Source: a virus. Taken from it: a stretch of 58,571 nt of DNA. The notes under the pieces were generated by a model that did no database searches, was not told the origin of the DNA, and was given only the letters and a program-made list of their open reading frames with translations. This document shows, one piece after another, positions 1 through 8,800 of the stretch. The stretch's first letter is position 1. Every line of letters starts with the position of its first letter. The DNA is taken from positions 1-58,571 of IMG/VR virus record IMGVR_UViG_3300036886_000519, one strand, 5' to 3'. A program made the position numbers and the translations under genes.

Positions 1-216
1 TCACTCGAAGTCCTGCTCGCTCAGGCAAAGCTGCTTGAGCATCTTGTGATAGGCACGCTTGTCGACCTCATCCTTCAGGTTGCGCACGGTGGTCATCTCC
101 GCTCCGTAGTAGAGAAGTCCGTGGCTGCCCTTGCCGCGTTGAGCCACCCAGCGCGCTTCCACACCGCGCTCCCTGCCCAGGGCCTGAATACGCCGCACAA
201 ACTCGTTGCCCCTCAC
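1..216 (-). CDS. hicA: HicA-family mRNA interferase toxin
   Basis: A 71-residue protein of the YcfA/HicA type, a small dsRBD-like RNase that cleaves mRNA and is neutralised by HicB. The C-terminal half carries the family signature GKGSHGLLYYG (conserved Gly-Ser-His with the catalytic-type His), then a basic stretch and a final helix ending CLSEQDF. The length is normal for the family. The start is a GTG at 214-216; no ATG lies in frame, and upstream codons run into the intergenic gap. A HicB antitoxin would normally follow immediately, which here falls off the left edge. It sits 38 bases beyond the integrase stop on the same strand. It may be the first gene outside the prophage or a moron. 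The family call is firm; the start is less so. Confidence 0.8.
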   Translation of the reverse strand: MRGNEFVRRIQALGRERGVEARWVAQRGKGSHGLLYYGAEMTTVRNLKDEVDKRAYHKMLKQLCLSEQDFE

Positions 217-223
217 ACTTTCC

Positions 224-252
224 AGTATCGGACAAAAATGTCCTGCCCGCAA
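224..252 (-). promoter_or_regulatory. Candidate hicA promoter with palindromic operator in the spacer
   Basis: Read on the minus strand, TTGCGG (252-247) and GATACT (229-224) are separated by exactly 17 bases, and that spacer holds the perfect inverted repeat GGACA-TTTT-TGTCC (243-230). The -10-like box ends 7 bases before the GTG start of hicA, so a transcript from it would be nearly leaderless. The hexamers are weak matches to sigma70, so the promoter is inferred. The palindrome itself is plainly visible. HicB-type antitoxins commonly repress from a palindrome at this position. Confidence 0.3.
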
Positions 253-254
253 GA

Positions 255-1223
255 TTACCCCACCTTGATCGGGATGAAGAGCGCCGGATTGCGCTTTGGC
301 ATATCGACCACGTGTGCGTAGCGTGAGGTCATGCGCGGGTCGGAGTGGCCCAGAAGCTCCTGCACGGCGCGCAAGTCGCCGGTGTGCAAGTAGCCCAAGG
401 TGGCGGCGGTGTGGCGCAGCGCATGGTTGGAGAGGCCTGGACGCTTCAGGCCGGCCAGCCGCAGGCAATGGTCCGTCTGCGTGCGGATGCAGCCGCGGGT
501 CAGACGATGACAGTGATAGCTGATGGTGCTGAACAGCGGCGTGCCGTCGGCGTCGGCCGCTACTTCGCCGCGGAGCGCCACGTACCCCTTGATTCGGCTG
601 CCGGTGTCCGGGCGCAGGTACACGATCCGGTCGCGGGTCTTGCCACGCACCAGCAATACGATATTCTCGCCCTTCTCGGTGAGATCCTCGACATTGGCGC
701 GCTGCACCTCGATGGTTCGCAATCCATGCAGCCCCGCCAGGCTGATCATCAGCAGATTGCGCAGCCTCCGGAGCTTGTCCCGGCCGGTGGTCTGGTCGGG
801 ATCGGGGATCACCGACAGCAGCTTGGCCAGTTCCTCATCGCAGAGGTAGTTGAAATCCTCAGTGGCGCGGCGCACGCGCGGGGACTTCACGCCGGCGGCG
901 GGATTGTCGGGCCGCAGGCCGGCGTTGCGCGCGGCGTCGTAGAAGCGCCGGACGATCAATAGCTTCCAACGGATGGTGACGGGATTGTAGTTGGCCTCGA
1001 TCAGCGCCGAACGGTAGCGCTTGACGTGCATGGTGGTGATGGTCGCCGGGTCAAAGTCCTGCGCGATGCACCAGGCGGCCCAGATCTCGACCTCGTTGCG
1101 GTAGTTGTGGACGGTGTCCGCGGAAGCGTCGCCATTGGCCACGTCGACGCGCAGGAAGTCGGCGAAGGCGGCGTCCAGTTCGGAGCGCGTTCGCGGGGGC
1201 CGGTACGTTACCAGGGAAGTCAT
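255..1223 (-). CDS. int: Tyrosine recombinase / phage integrase
   Basis: A 322-residue site-specific recombinase of the phage integrase family. An N-terminal SAM-like core-binding domain (about residues 15-110) is followed by the catalytic domain. The catalytic set is complete: R169 (in GLHGLRTIEV), K195, H267-x2-R270 (HALRH), H293 (ELLGHSD) and nucleophile Y302 (SRYAHV). The start ATG at 1221-1223 is preceded by GAGGA at good spacing; an in-frame upstream extension lacks a ribosome site. It lies downstream of the tail genes on the same strand and is the last gene of the leftward block, so it marks the left border of the prophage. A separate serine recombinase lies at the far right of the window. 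No attachment site could be identified by eye. Confidence 0.93.
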   Translation of the reverse strand: MTSLVTYRPPRTRSELDAAFADFLRVDVANGDASADTVHNYRNEVEIWAAWCIAQDFDPATITTMHVKRYRSALIEANYNPVTIRWKLLIVRRFYDAARNAGLRPDNPAAGVKSPRVRRATEDFNYLCDEELAKLLSVIPDPDQTTGRDKLRRLRNLLMISLAGLHGLRTIEVQRANVEDLTEKGENIVLLVRGKTRDRIVYLRPDTGSRIKGYVALRGEVAADADGTPLFSTISYHCHRLTRGCIRTQTDHCLRLAGLKRPGLSNHALRHTAATLGYLHTGDLRAVQELLGHSDPRMTSRYAHVVDMPKRNPALFIPIKVG

Positions 1224-1282
1224 TGTGGAATCCTCATTGGGGGATGCTGTCGAACCCATGAACCCTCTTCTGGGGCGGCATA

Positions 1283-1621
1283 TCAAGGCACCATCAGGGC
1301 ACTGATCAACGGTTGGAGCCAATTGCGATCGGCGCTGGCGCTGTAAGCCCTCCAGGTCTCGACTGCGGTTCTGATGCGGGCGATTTCGGCGTCGGTGAAC
1401 TCGAAGTCCTTCGTTGGAATCGACAGTGCCGGATTCCAGACGGTGCGCTCTTGGCCATTGACGAACTCGCGCTTGAGATCGATCATCTTTTCCTCAGCCG
1501 GATCGAGAGCGAGCTTGTCTTGCATCGCCCAGATCGCGCGAATGGAACCCACGTCTGCTCGCTGCACTCCCAAGAGCGCGTGCAGGTTCAGACGCTGGGT
1601 GTGGTCCAGCGTCAGTTTCAT
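1283..1621 (-). CDS. Small conserved phage protein, unknown function
   Basis: A 112-residue soluble, mostly helical protein with no membrane segment. It is rich in charged residues with a Trp-containing C-terminal helix (ETWRAYSASADRNW). The ATG at 1621 is preceded by AAGGAAC. It sits between the tail fibre gene and the integrase, at the end of the late operon. That position is often occupied by a fibre-related or host-takeover accessory gene. From memory, similar small proteins with a KLTL...QRLNLHALLG start occur in prophages of GC-rich bacteria, always as hypothetical proteins. No catalytic motif is visible and no function is proposed. Confidence 0.7.
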   Translation of the reverse strand: MKLTLDHTQRLNLHALLGVQRADVGSIRAIWAMQDKLALDPAEEKMIDLKREFVNGQERTVWNPALSIPTKDFEFTDAEIARIRTAVETWRAYSASADRNWLQPLISALMVP

Positions 1622-1632
1622 TGGTTGTTCCT

Positions 1633-2724
1633 TTACGGGTTGGAGTAGAGCAGGATGTAGCCCGCCGTGACTCCGGCGGGATTCTTCACTTTGATTACGC
1701 CCGACCAGCCAGAGGGATTCGAGGCGCCCATCAGTTCCGCGAAACGGTAACCGTTCCCGGCGCCGCCCGCGACGATGAGTTCGCCGTTGTTCAGTACCTT
1801 CAATAGTGTGTGGTCCGTGAGGTTCGACTGGTTGCTTCTGACGACCAGCGGGTCGCTCAACTCCACGCCCACGTCGAGGCTGAGCGCGCCAGAGACAATA
1901 TCGCTGGCCGCGTGCGTGTGAGTGGGAAGGTCAGCGGCCGAGAGCACGGTGCCGGCAGTAGCGCGTCCCTTGGCGTCCACCGTGACCTTGGTGAACGTGC
2001 CCGGTGTGACGCCGGAGTTCGCCAACGAGATCACGCCGGCGTTGACGGCGAGCCCGCCCACTGTATCGATTTGAACGATGCCCTTGCTGGTGGTTGTTGC
2101 GTCCGGGTACGAGAACGATCCGAAGGTCTGGCCTGGCGCGAAGTCAAGGATGGCATCGAAGGCGATGTGGTCGTTGGCGTTGAGCGCAATGCCGAGGTCG
2201 CCAGAATCGTCAGCCTTGCGCCACTTCACGGCACCGGTATTCGGCAGGCGCATGAGACCGGTGGCGGCCTTGTTTCCGGACCCGAACTCCGCGCCGTCCT
2301 GGAACGTCTTCACGCCGGTGATTGTGACCGCGCCGTTTCTCAGGACGTAACTCCGCGCGGCTGCGGTACCGATGTCGTTCTCGATCGCAAGAACCGCCGA
2401 CTGGAGCGCGGTGATGAAGGCCGAAACCATGTTGGCGCGGACGGTCGCGCCTTGGGAGTGCTGGGCAGCCGTTGTGCCGAACGCGCCTCGCTGGCAGCCG
2501 GTGAACTGGGTGGCGTTCTTCCCGGTGTAGACGATCAGCTCGTCGTTGATCGAGAGTACGCCGTAGGCGTCAGCGAAACCGCCGGAGGTCGACTGCACGC
2601 TGATGGTCGTGTCGCCGGCCAGGATCTGGAGTGTGGTCGTGGTCTCCAGGGGCTTCGTCGAGAAGGTGTCGACCGGCGAAAACAGAGTCGCTGCACCGTC
2701 GATGCTGTCCGGATAACTACTCAT
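1633..2724 (-). CDS. Tail fibre / receptor-binding-type protein
   Basis: A 363-residue protein with the low-complexity, beta-rich, Gly/Thr/Ser-rich composition of phage fibres. The first ~100 residues contain a module (ILAGDTTISVQSTSGG... DELIVYTG... CQRGAFGT) that recurs in the preceding tail protein. The middle has fibre-type repeats (VNAGVISLANSGVTPGTFTKV, DLPTHTHAASDIVSGALSL), the typical shaft or tip repeats of fibres with THTH motifs. It overlaps the upstream tail gene by 8 bases, so the two are translationally coupled. The ATG at 2724 is the only good start. Its role is probably host recognition at the tail tip. The receptor cannot be inferred. Confidence 0.75.
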   Translation of the reverse strand: MSSYPDSIDGAATLFSPVDTFSTKPLETTTTLQILAGDTTISVQSTSGGFADAYGVLSINDELIVYTGKNATQFTGCQRGAFGTTAAQHSQGATVRANMVSAFITALQSAVLAIENDIGTAAARSYVLRNGAVTITGVKTFQDGAEFGSGNKAATGLMRLPNTGAVKWRKADDSGDLGIALNANDHIAFDAILDFAPGQTFGSFSYPDATTTSKGIVQIDTVGGLAVNAGVISLANSGVTPGTFTKVTVDAKGRATAGTVLSAADLPTHTHAASDIVSGALSLDVGVELSDPLVVRSNQSNLTDHTLLKVLNNGELIVAGGAGNGYRFAELMGASNPSGWSGVIKVKNPAGVTAGYILLYSNP

Positions 2725-5700
2725 TAAGCCTCCCCGCGTTTGCCATCAGGCGGTCTGGCAAGACTGGCACAGCGACGACGGCCTCCAGTGCCCGGGCGGC
2801 GCGTGGCTTGTGGTATGTCACGGCCGTCGCCCGAGCCTGGCTCGCCACATCGAGCGGAACCGGGCGGCTGTTCAAGCAGAACTGGTCGAAGGCCCAGAGA
2901 CAGAACGAGTAGAGGCCCCGATTGCGCCACATGGCGTAGGCCTGTGCCATCGGCGGATCGGGCGGGCCGTAGATGCCGGTGAGGTACATGCACTCCTCGG
3001 GCGGGCGGCCTAGCATGAGCGGAAACTCCATTGTCTGGCGCATCCGGATGGCGTTCTTCTGCCAGACGTCGTAATCGAAGCCCTCGCAGCGGAAATACTT
3101 GATGCTGTACGAGGCGGTTTTCCACTCGTTCGGCAGATTCACGTGGAAGTTGAGTTGGCGTCGATTGGCGTCGTGCGGCCAGAGGCATTCGAAGACCGCC
3201 GAGGGGTGGAACTGCCGCACATACGCGATGACCTCCTGGCAGTAGGCCCAGATGCGGTCGCGCAGGAAGTTGGCGGACTCGATGTCGTCGTTGGGATCGT
3301 CGGTGTTTGCCAGGAACCGATGCATTGCCCGGCCATGCGCCGCTTCAAAAGCGGCCTTGGTCTCGGCGTCGTAGTAGGGCATCCCAGACTCGTTTGGGAA
3401 ATACCACCACTGCGTCTCGCCGAACTGCAAGATGACCGACAGACCCGCCGCGGCGATCTCGTCGGCGCACTCCCTGTACATCTGCTTCAAGTAGGCGCGC
3501 ACGCGCGTGCCGAAGTGCATCTGCGTCGAGGGCACCGGCAGGTCCACTGACGCGCCATCCCAGTAGCGCGCTGCCATCTCGACGGGCGGGCGGTAGCATT
3601 CCATCGAGAAAGCGAATGATGCCTGGATGCCAGCGGCCTGAAAGTGAGTGGCGAGGTCGCGAATCCATCGCCGCGCGCCCTCGGTCATTACCGGAGCGAC
3701 AGCGTCGATCATCTCCCAGTCGCCCTCTGTGCCCGCCGTGCCGAGGTTGTCTGTCAGTGTGAGCGTCACCGAGTTCGGCGGGCCGACAGCGACAGCGGGA
3801 AACGTCCAGGCGGGAGCTTTCGATTGGATGCGCAGCGTGGTCGAGGTGCCGTAGTTGTCGTCGGCCCACACGCCGGCGAACATGCCATTGATCGCCGCCC
3901 GGAAGTGGCTGACGATGTCCTGAAGCGTCTCGCCGAAGCCGATGGCGTGGTTGATCCGCGTGCCGGAGATCGAGATCCAGACCACGTCGTTGAGGGCTGG
4001 GCTGCCAGAGAACTCGATCGTGGCACAGGGGTACGTGGAGCCCACACGCCGTCGCTTGTTGTTCCAGAAGACGCCCATGTAGACGTCGGCATGGCCGCGG
4101 AAGCCGAGCTTCTCAAGCTGCCAGACGTGCCAGGCCGGGGGCTTCTTGTAGCCGTGGTCGGTGTCGAAGTCGATGGCGAGCGAGACGTTGGAGTATGTCT
4201 GCGGCGCGTCTGGAACGTCCTGCGGTTCGAGCGGCCAGAGGTAATCGAAGTAGAAGTAGCCGCCGGAGGTTGCGGTGATCTCGACCACGTGTACCCCGGC
4301 AGCCAGTCCGCCGCGAAGTTTCACGTTCGCCGTGATGCCGCCATATTCAGCGAGATAGAGATCGTGCACGGAGGTCACGCCATCGACAGCGACGCTGATC
4401 ACGCCGCAATCGGTATCGAGGAAGGTGCCGAGATAGAGGTCATGCTGACGCGGGTGGCTGTAGCGAATCGTGACCTTGCCGGAGGCTGTGCGCTTGGCGT
4501 GGCCCATGCTCCACCACTGCGAGGGCCAGCCCTGCGCGCCGTACTTGTAATCCTCCCAGTAGCCGGTGTACTTGCATCGTCCATCAGACTCTTCGATTCG
4601 AGGTGCGCCGCCGCCGACCTTGAGCGTACGGTCGCCGGTCACGGCGATGTTCGACAGGGCGACGCGCCACTCGATATCGGAGGCTACGCCGGTCACCGGC
4701 GAGACCTTCTTGAGGCGCGTCCCGGCGGGCCACGCAGCGGGGGACGAGTTCTGGTGGCCGCGCTGGACGGAGATCTGCGTGACTCCGTCGAGGGAGACAA
4801 GCAGCAGGCGCTCCTCGCTCGATGAGTCCCCGATGAAGTACCGGCCGCCTGTGAGCTTCGAAACGTCGTCCACCTGGAGCACGGTATCGTTGGCGGCGAC
4901 GTCCGCGGTGAGGAAGCAGCCGTCATCGAGTTCCTCTTCGGCGGGTTCAAAGCGCGGCGCGAAGACTATGTAGATCTTGCGGCAGTCGTTCATTGGGACG
5001 GTGCGGCCCAGCTTGTCGAGGAGCGGCTGCGTGAAGTCCAGCGCGATGCGGTACTTGGTGTCGTTGTCGCCGCCGGTGAAGCGCGGGATGCGGAGCCCGG
5101 TCCAATCGGCACTTTGGGGGCCCACCCCTTCGTGGCCCGAAGTGACGAGGACGCGGTCCAGGTTGCCCAGCTTGCCGTAGCGGGCGACGGGAAGCGGCGG
5201 GGTTGCGAACGTCAGCACCAAAGTTCCCGAGGGCGCACCCTCCGGGCCGGTGCGGATGGCCGTGGCCGTGATCACGCCGGACTGATCCGGCCCGTAGCGC
5301 CCTTCCACCTCCTCGCCCGGGGTGTTGATGATCTCGGCCATTTTGACGAGCAGGTCATAGGCGGTGCCATCCACCTGATCGCTGGCCACCGTGTAGCGCG
5401 TATCGCGGAAATACAGGTGCAGCCAATCCAGACCGCTCTCGGGCAGGTAGCCGTATGCTTCGACTCGGCAGCTTGCCGGCGTCTCCGAGCCAGCGATCGC
5501 CGTGGCGTGATCGAGCAGGCGAACTTCGTAGAGGTCCCCTGCGCCGCAGACGAAGGTGATCGCGTCCCAGGAGACGGAGGGGTACTTGGCCGCATCGAAG
5601 CGAACGGCGCCGTCGAGGGTGTGGTCGTACTCGATATCGAACTCCAGATTCAGACCGGAGAGATCCGTCCGCGGCAGGTGTTTCAGGCGCAGGTGATTGA

Positions 5701-5881
5701 AGTAGTCGTAGGCGTTGTAGAGGCACAGGACCGCGAAATCCTCGGCCGCCTGGAAGATGCCGGAGATGGAGATGCCCGTCTGGGTGGCGTCGTGCAGCGT
5801 GGTGGTCGCCGCGCGGCCGGAGAAGCCCTGCACGTGCATAGTCCGGCGCGGGTCGAAGATGATGAGTGGCTCAGAGGGCAT
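2717..5881 (-). CDS. Large tail protein with TIM-barrel glycosidase-like C-terminal region
   Basis: A 1054-residue virion protein. The N-terminal third is beta-rich. A module near residues 310-400 (VLQVDDVSKLTGG... SEERLLLV... VQRGH) is shared with the fibre encoded next. The C-terminal ~400 residues look like a TIM-barrel sugar hydrolase: alternating hydrophobic strands, an FGETQWWYFPNESGMPYYD segment, AVFECLWPHDANRRQ, and a Trp-rich end (YSFCLWAFDQF) typical of sugar-binding clefts. Candidate catalytic acids are visible but not assigned. It starts one base after the upstream tail hub stop and overlaps the fibre by 8 bases. From memory, related proteins are sometimes labelled non-contractile tail sheath or tail protein. 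It probably decorates the tail tip and cleaves or binds surface glycans. Confidence 0.65.
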   Translation of the reverse strand: MPSEPLIIFDPRRTMHVQGFSGRAATTTLHDATQTGISISGIFQAAEDFAVLCLYNAYDYFNHLRLKHLPRTDLSGLNLEFDIEYDHTLDGAVRFDAAKYPSVSWDAITFVCGAGDLYEVRLLDHATAIAGSETPASCRVEAYGYLPESGLDWLHLYFRDTRYTVASDQVDGTAYDLLVKMAEIINTPGEEVEGRYGPDQSGVITATAIRTGPEGAPSGTLVLTFATPPLPVARYGKLGNLDRVLVTSGHEGVGPQSADWTGLRIPRFTGGDNDTKYRIALDFTQPLLDKLGRTVPMNDCRKIYIVFAPRFEPAEEELDDGCFLTADVAANDTVLQVDDVSKLTGGRYFIGDSSSEERLLLVSLDGVTQISVQRGHQNSSPAAWPAGTRLKKVSPVTGVASDIEWRVALSNIAVTGDRTLKVGGGAPRIEESDGRCKYTGYWEDYKYGAQGWPSQWWSMGHAKRTASGKVTIRYSHPRQHDLYLGTFLDTDCGVISVAVDGVTSVHDLYLAEYGGITANVKLRGGLAAGVHVVEITATSGGYFYFDYLWPLEPQDVPDAPQTYSNVSLAIDFDTDHGYKKPPAWHVWQLEKLGFRGHADVYMGVFWNNKRRRVGSTYPCATIEFSGSPALNDVVWISISGTRINHAIGFGETLQDIVSHFRAAINGMFAGVWADDNYGTSTTLRIQSKAPAWTFPAVAVGPPNSVTLTLTDNLGTAGTEGDWEMIDAVAPVMTEGARRWIRDLATHFQAAGIQASFAFSMECYRPPVEMAARYWDGASVDLPVPSTQMHFGTRVRAYLKQMYRECADEIAAAGLSVILQFGETQWWYFPNESGMPYYDAETKAAFEAAHGRAMHRFLANTDDPNDDIESANFLRDRIWAYCQEVIAYVRQFHPSAVFECLWPHDANRRQLNFHVNLPNEWKTASYSIKYFRCEGFDYDVWQKNAIRMRQTMEFPLMLGRPPEECMYLTGIYGPPDPPMAQAYAMWRNRGLYSFCLWAFDQFCLNSRPVPLDVASQARATAVTYHKPRAARALEAVVAVPVLPDRLMANAGRLNE

Positions 5882-5882
5882 G

Positions 5883-8800
5883 TTACGTTTGGATCACCAC
5901 CGTGAGGTCGGAGCCAGGATCGGGTGACGCGACCGCGAGGATGTCGAACGCCAGGTCGTCGCCTTCGTGGAGCACGGGCGTCGGCCAGATCGTCGGGCGG
6001 ATGCGCTCCCCCGCGGCGTGGTCCTTCGTCACGATGGCGTCGAAGGTCTGGTTGTCTGGGTCCACGCTGATGAGCCGCACGTACTCCTCATTCGCGCCGC
6101 CCGGATTGATGTGGATGAACTTGCCGGGCTCCAGGCCGAGGCGGCTCGCGCCGTAGGAGGCGGTCTGGATCGTCTGCGTCGTTGGGCTGCCGGTCACCGC
6201 CTGCGCCAGCACGAGGCCGTAGTCGCCATACGGCAGGCGGCGCGTGGCGGGAAGCCCGTAGCCTTCGTTGTTCACTAGGAAATCGTAGGTGTTCTTGTAC
6301 GCTGTCGGCACCGACTGCGCGATGCCCGTGTACTCGAGCGGCTCCCAGGAGGCTCCGCCGTCTCTGCTGATCTTGACCAGGTAGGCCGACTGGCCGTCGA
6401 CGGTGCCCTGCTGGAGATAGGCGTAGATGCAGCGGATCGACGCCGCGTCTTGCACCTTCATAGGGATCGCCACATTCTCGGCGACGGTAAGGGGTCCCGG
6501 AATCTGGAACGTGTAAGCCCCGCCAGAGCAGGTGCGGTCGCCGGGCATGAAAGGCTCGTTATGGTGCGAGAGCGGAAATACCGGGTACGGCCCGTAGCCG
6601 AAATGGTTCGCCACGCCCACCACTGCCGCCACGATGCAGGCGCTGGGGAGTTTGGCCTCCACACGCGCGGGCAGGCCGGGTGTGCGGAAGAAGCCTTTCT
6701 TCACGCTGAAGGTGAACGTCTTCTGGTCGAGCTTGTAGAAGCGGATGCCGGACTGGTGCGCGCACTTCAGCGTGCCGAAGGTGGCCTGGTCCGGGGGCGC
6801 CGGCTGGTATGGCGGATAACTGTGCTCATCCCCAGGCCAGTTCCGCTGGAAGAGGAAAGTCCCGGATCCAACGACGTCTCCCACGTCGCCCGGCCCGACG
6901 ATCTGGGCGCACTCGTAAGATCGGCGGCCAGGGGTGTCCGGATCGGCCGCCTCGTCGTTGAACACCACGAAGTCGCCCACACGGAACACCCGGCTGGTGT
7001 CCGGGTTCACCGTGCAGGAGACGCTTAGCGGGTCGGTGTCCCGATCGACCGCCGCATCAAGACTGGCCCACAGGTCCGTGGCTAGCTCGTCCACATAGTA
7101 GAGCGCCAGCGTCACCTCGTGCGCGCCCACGATGTTCGCGTTGCCGGAGGCGTCCGGAAGCACCTCCATCTGGTCGAGCGCGAAGGTGCCGTAATCGGCA
7201 AGCTTTGGAGTCGCACTCACGACGCCGGGAACTCCGTTGTCTTGCAGGTTCTCGTCCGGAACCGGCGAGGCCACCACGTCGGCGGGCTTCGGACCTGCGG
7301 CCAGATCGTACATGGAGTCCGTGGTCGTGCGGCCCTGAATGTCGATGGAGTAGTCCTTGTTGAGCTTCCAGCAGGAGACGCGGAACTCGCCCAGACCTCC
7401 GGGCATGTCCGGATGCGTCATCGAGCAGACCATGCCCGGCTCGGTGTTGAGCGCCAGGACCGTGGTCCGGAAGACCAACTGGCGCGCCGCCTTCCACTCT
7501 GCGATGCTGATGCCGCCCAACTCCTCGCGCAACCGGATACTGATGATTCGCGCCGCCTGCGACTTGGTGGAGGCGCCGGAGAGATTGACGTTCGATTTCA
7601 GGAACAGCGGACCAGCCGCGCCGCCCAGCAGCGTGGCGCGGTCGATATCGTAGACGGTGACCGAGTTGTTGACGAACTTGTAGTCCTGGTCCGCGAAGTT
7701 GGCGGTGAGGTGGTCGAACGAGGGCTTGAGCGGGGCCAACTGGAGCGAATTGAACACGATGTTCCCGATGCTGAAGGCCTCGACCGTCGAGGAGTTCACG
7801 CGCACACCGATCTTGAGCTTGCCGAACGCGAATGTGTAGTACCCCAGGCAGTTCATCAGCACTTCCTGGAGCCAGTCGCGGAGGGGCTTCTCCTCATTCA
7901 ACGTGCCTCGGAATTTGAACTGCGTCTCGCTGCCGGCGCCGACGAGCGCGGTCACCTGCTGGTCGCAGATCGCCGCCGCGTCGACGGCGGCTTGCACATC
8001 GAAGAACGTCTCCGCGAGGTTCAACTGCGCGGGGGTGGCGTTCGCGCCCAGCCGGAGTCCGCGCGCCCGCAACAACATGTTGATGGCGATCCAAACCGGA
8101 TTCACGAGGGGCGGACCGAAGACTCGCACGCCAGGCGAGGTCCACATCCACCCGCTCATGCCCATCTGGACGTACGCCACCATAGCGTGGTCGCCGGGCT
8201 TGGTGAGTTGTAAGCCCTTGGTGTCGCTGCGACGGATCACGAGAAACGCGGTTCCGGCCGCGTAGTTGTCCTTGTATGTTGAGTTGCCGGAGAAGACCTT
8301 GCGCCAGTCGCCACCGGTGGCGTTCCCGGATTGGTCGAGAGAGAACCAATCGCCGTCGGCCGCGGGGTCCGCGCCCAGGACCTGCCGGATGCCGTAGGTG
8401 GGTTGGTTGGGCCAGCCATGCTGCGCCTGGCCGTCGAGCGTGCTGCCGACGAAGACCGCGCCAGTGCTGCCCATGGCGACTGGATTCCTGTTCAGGTCTT
8501 CGTAGTGCGCGGCGGTGTAGGAGATGAGCGGTCCTTCGCCCACGATCCCCAGTGCCTCGTAGAAGTCGCTCTCGTCGCGGCCCGCCGCCACCTTGCAGTT
8601 CACCGGCATTTCGCTATCGGTGTAGATCTCCGGAATGACCTGGTCGTAAATGGAATCTGAGACCAGCGACACGCTGGTGATGCTCGACCGTCCGAAGCCG
8701 AAGACGCCGGTGGAGTTGTCCTTGATGGTCACTCCTTGCGGCTCCGCGATCACCGCACCGTAGTACCGCTTCATGCCGTGCGCCAGGCAGCCGTTGGCCG

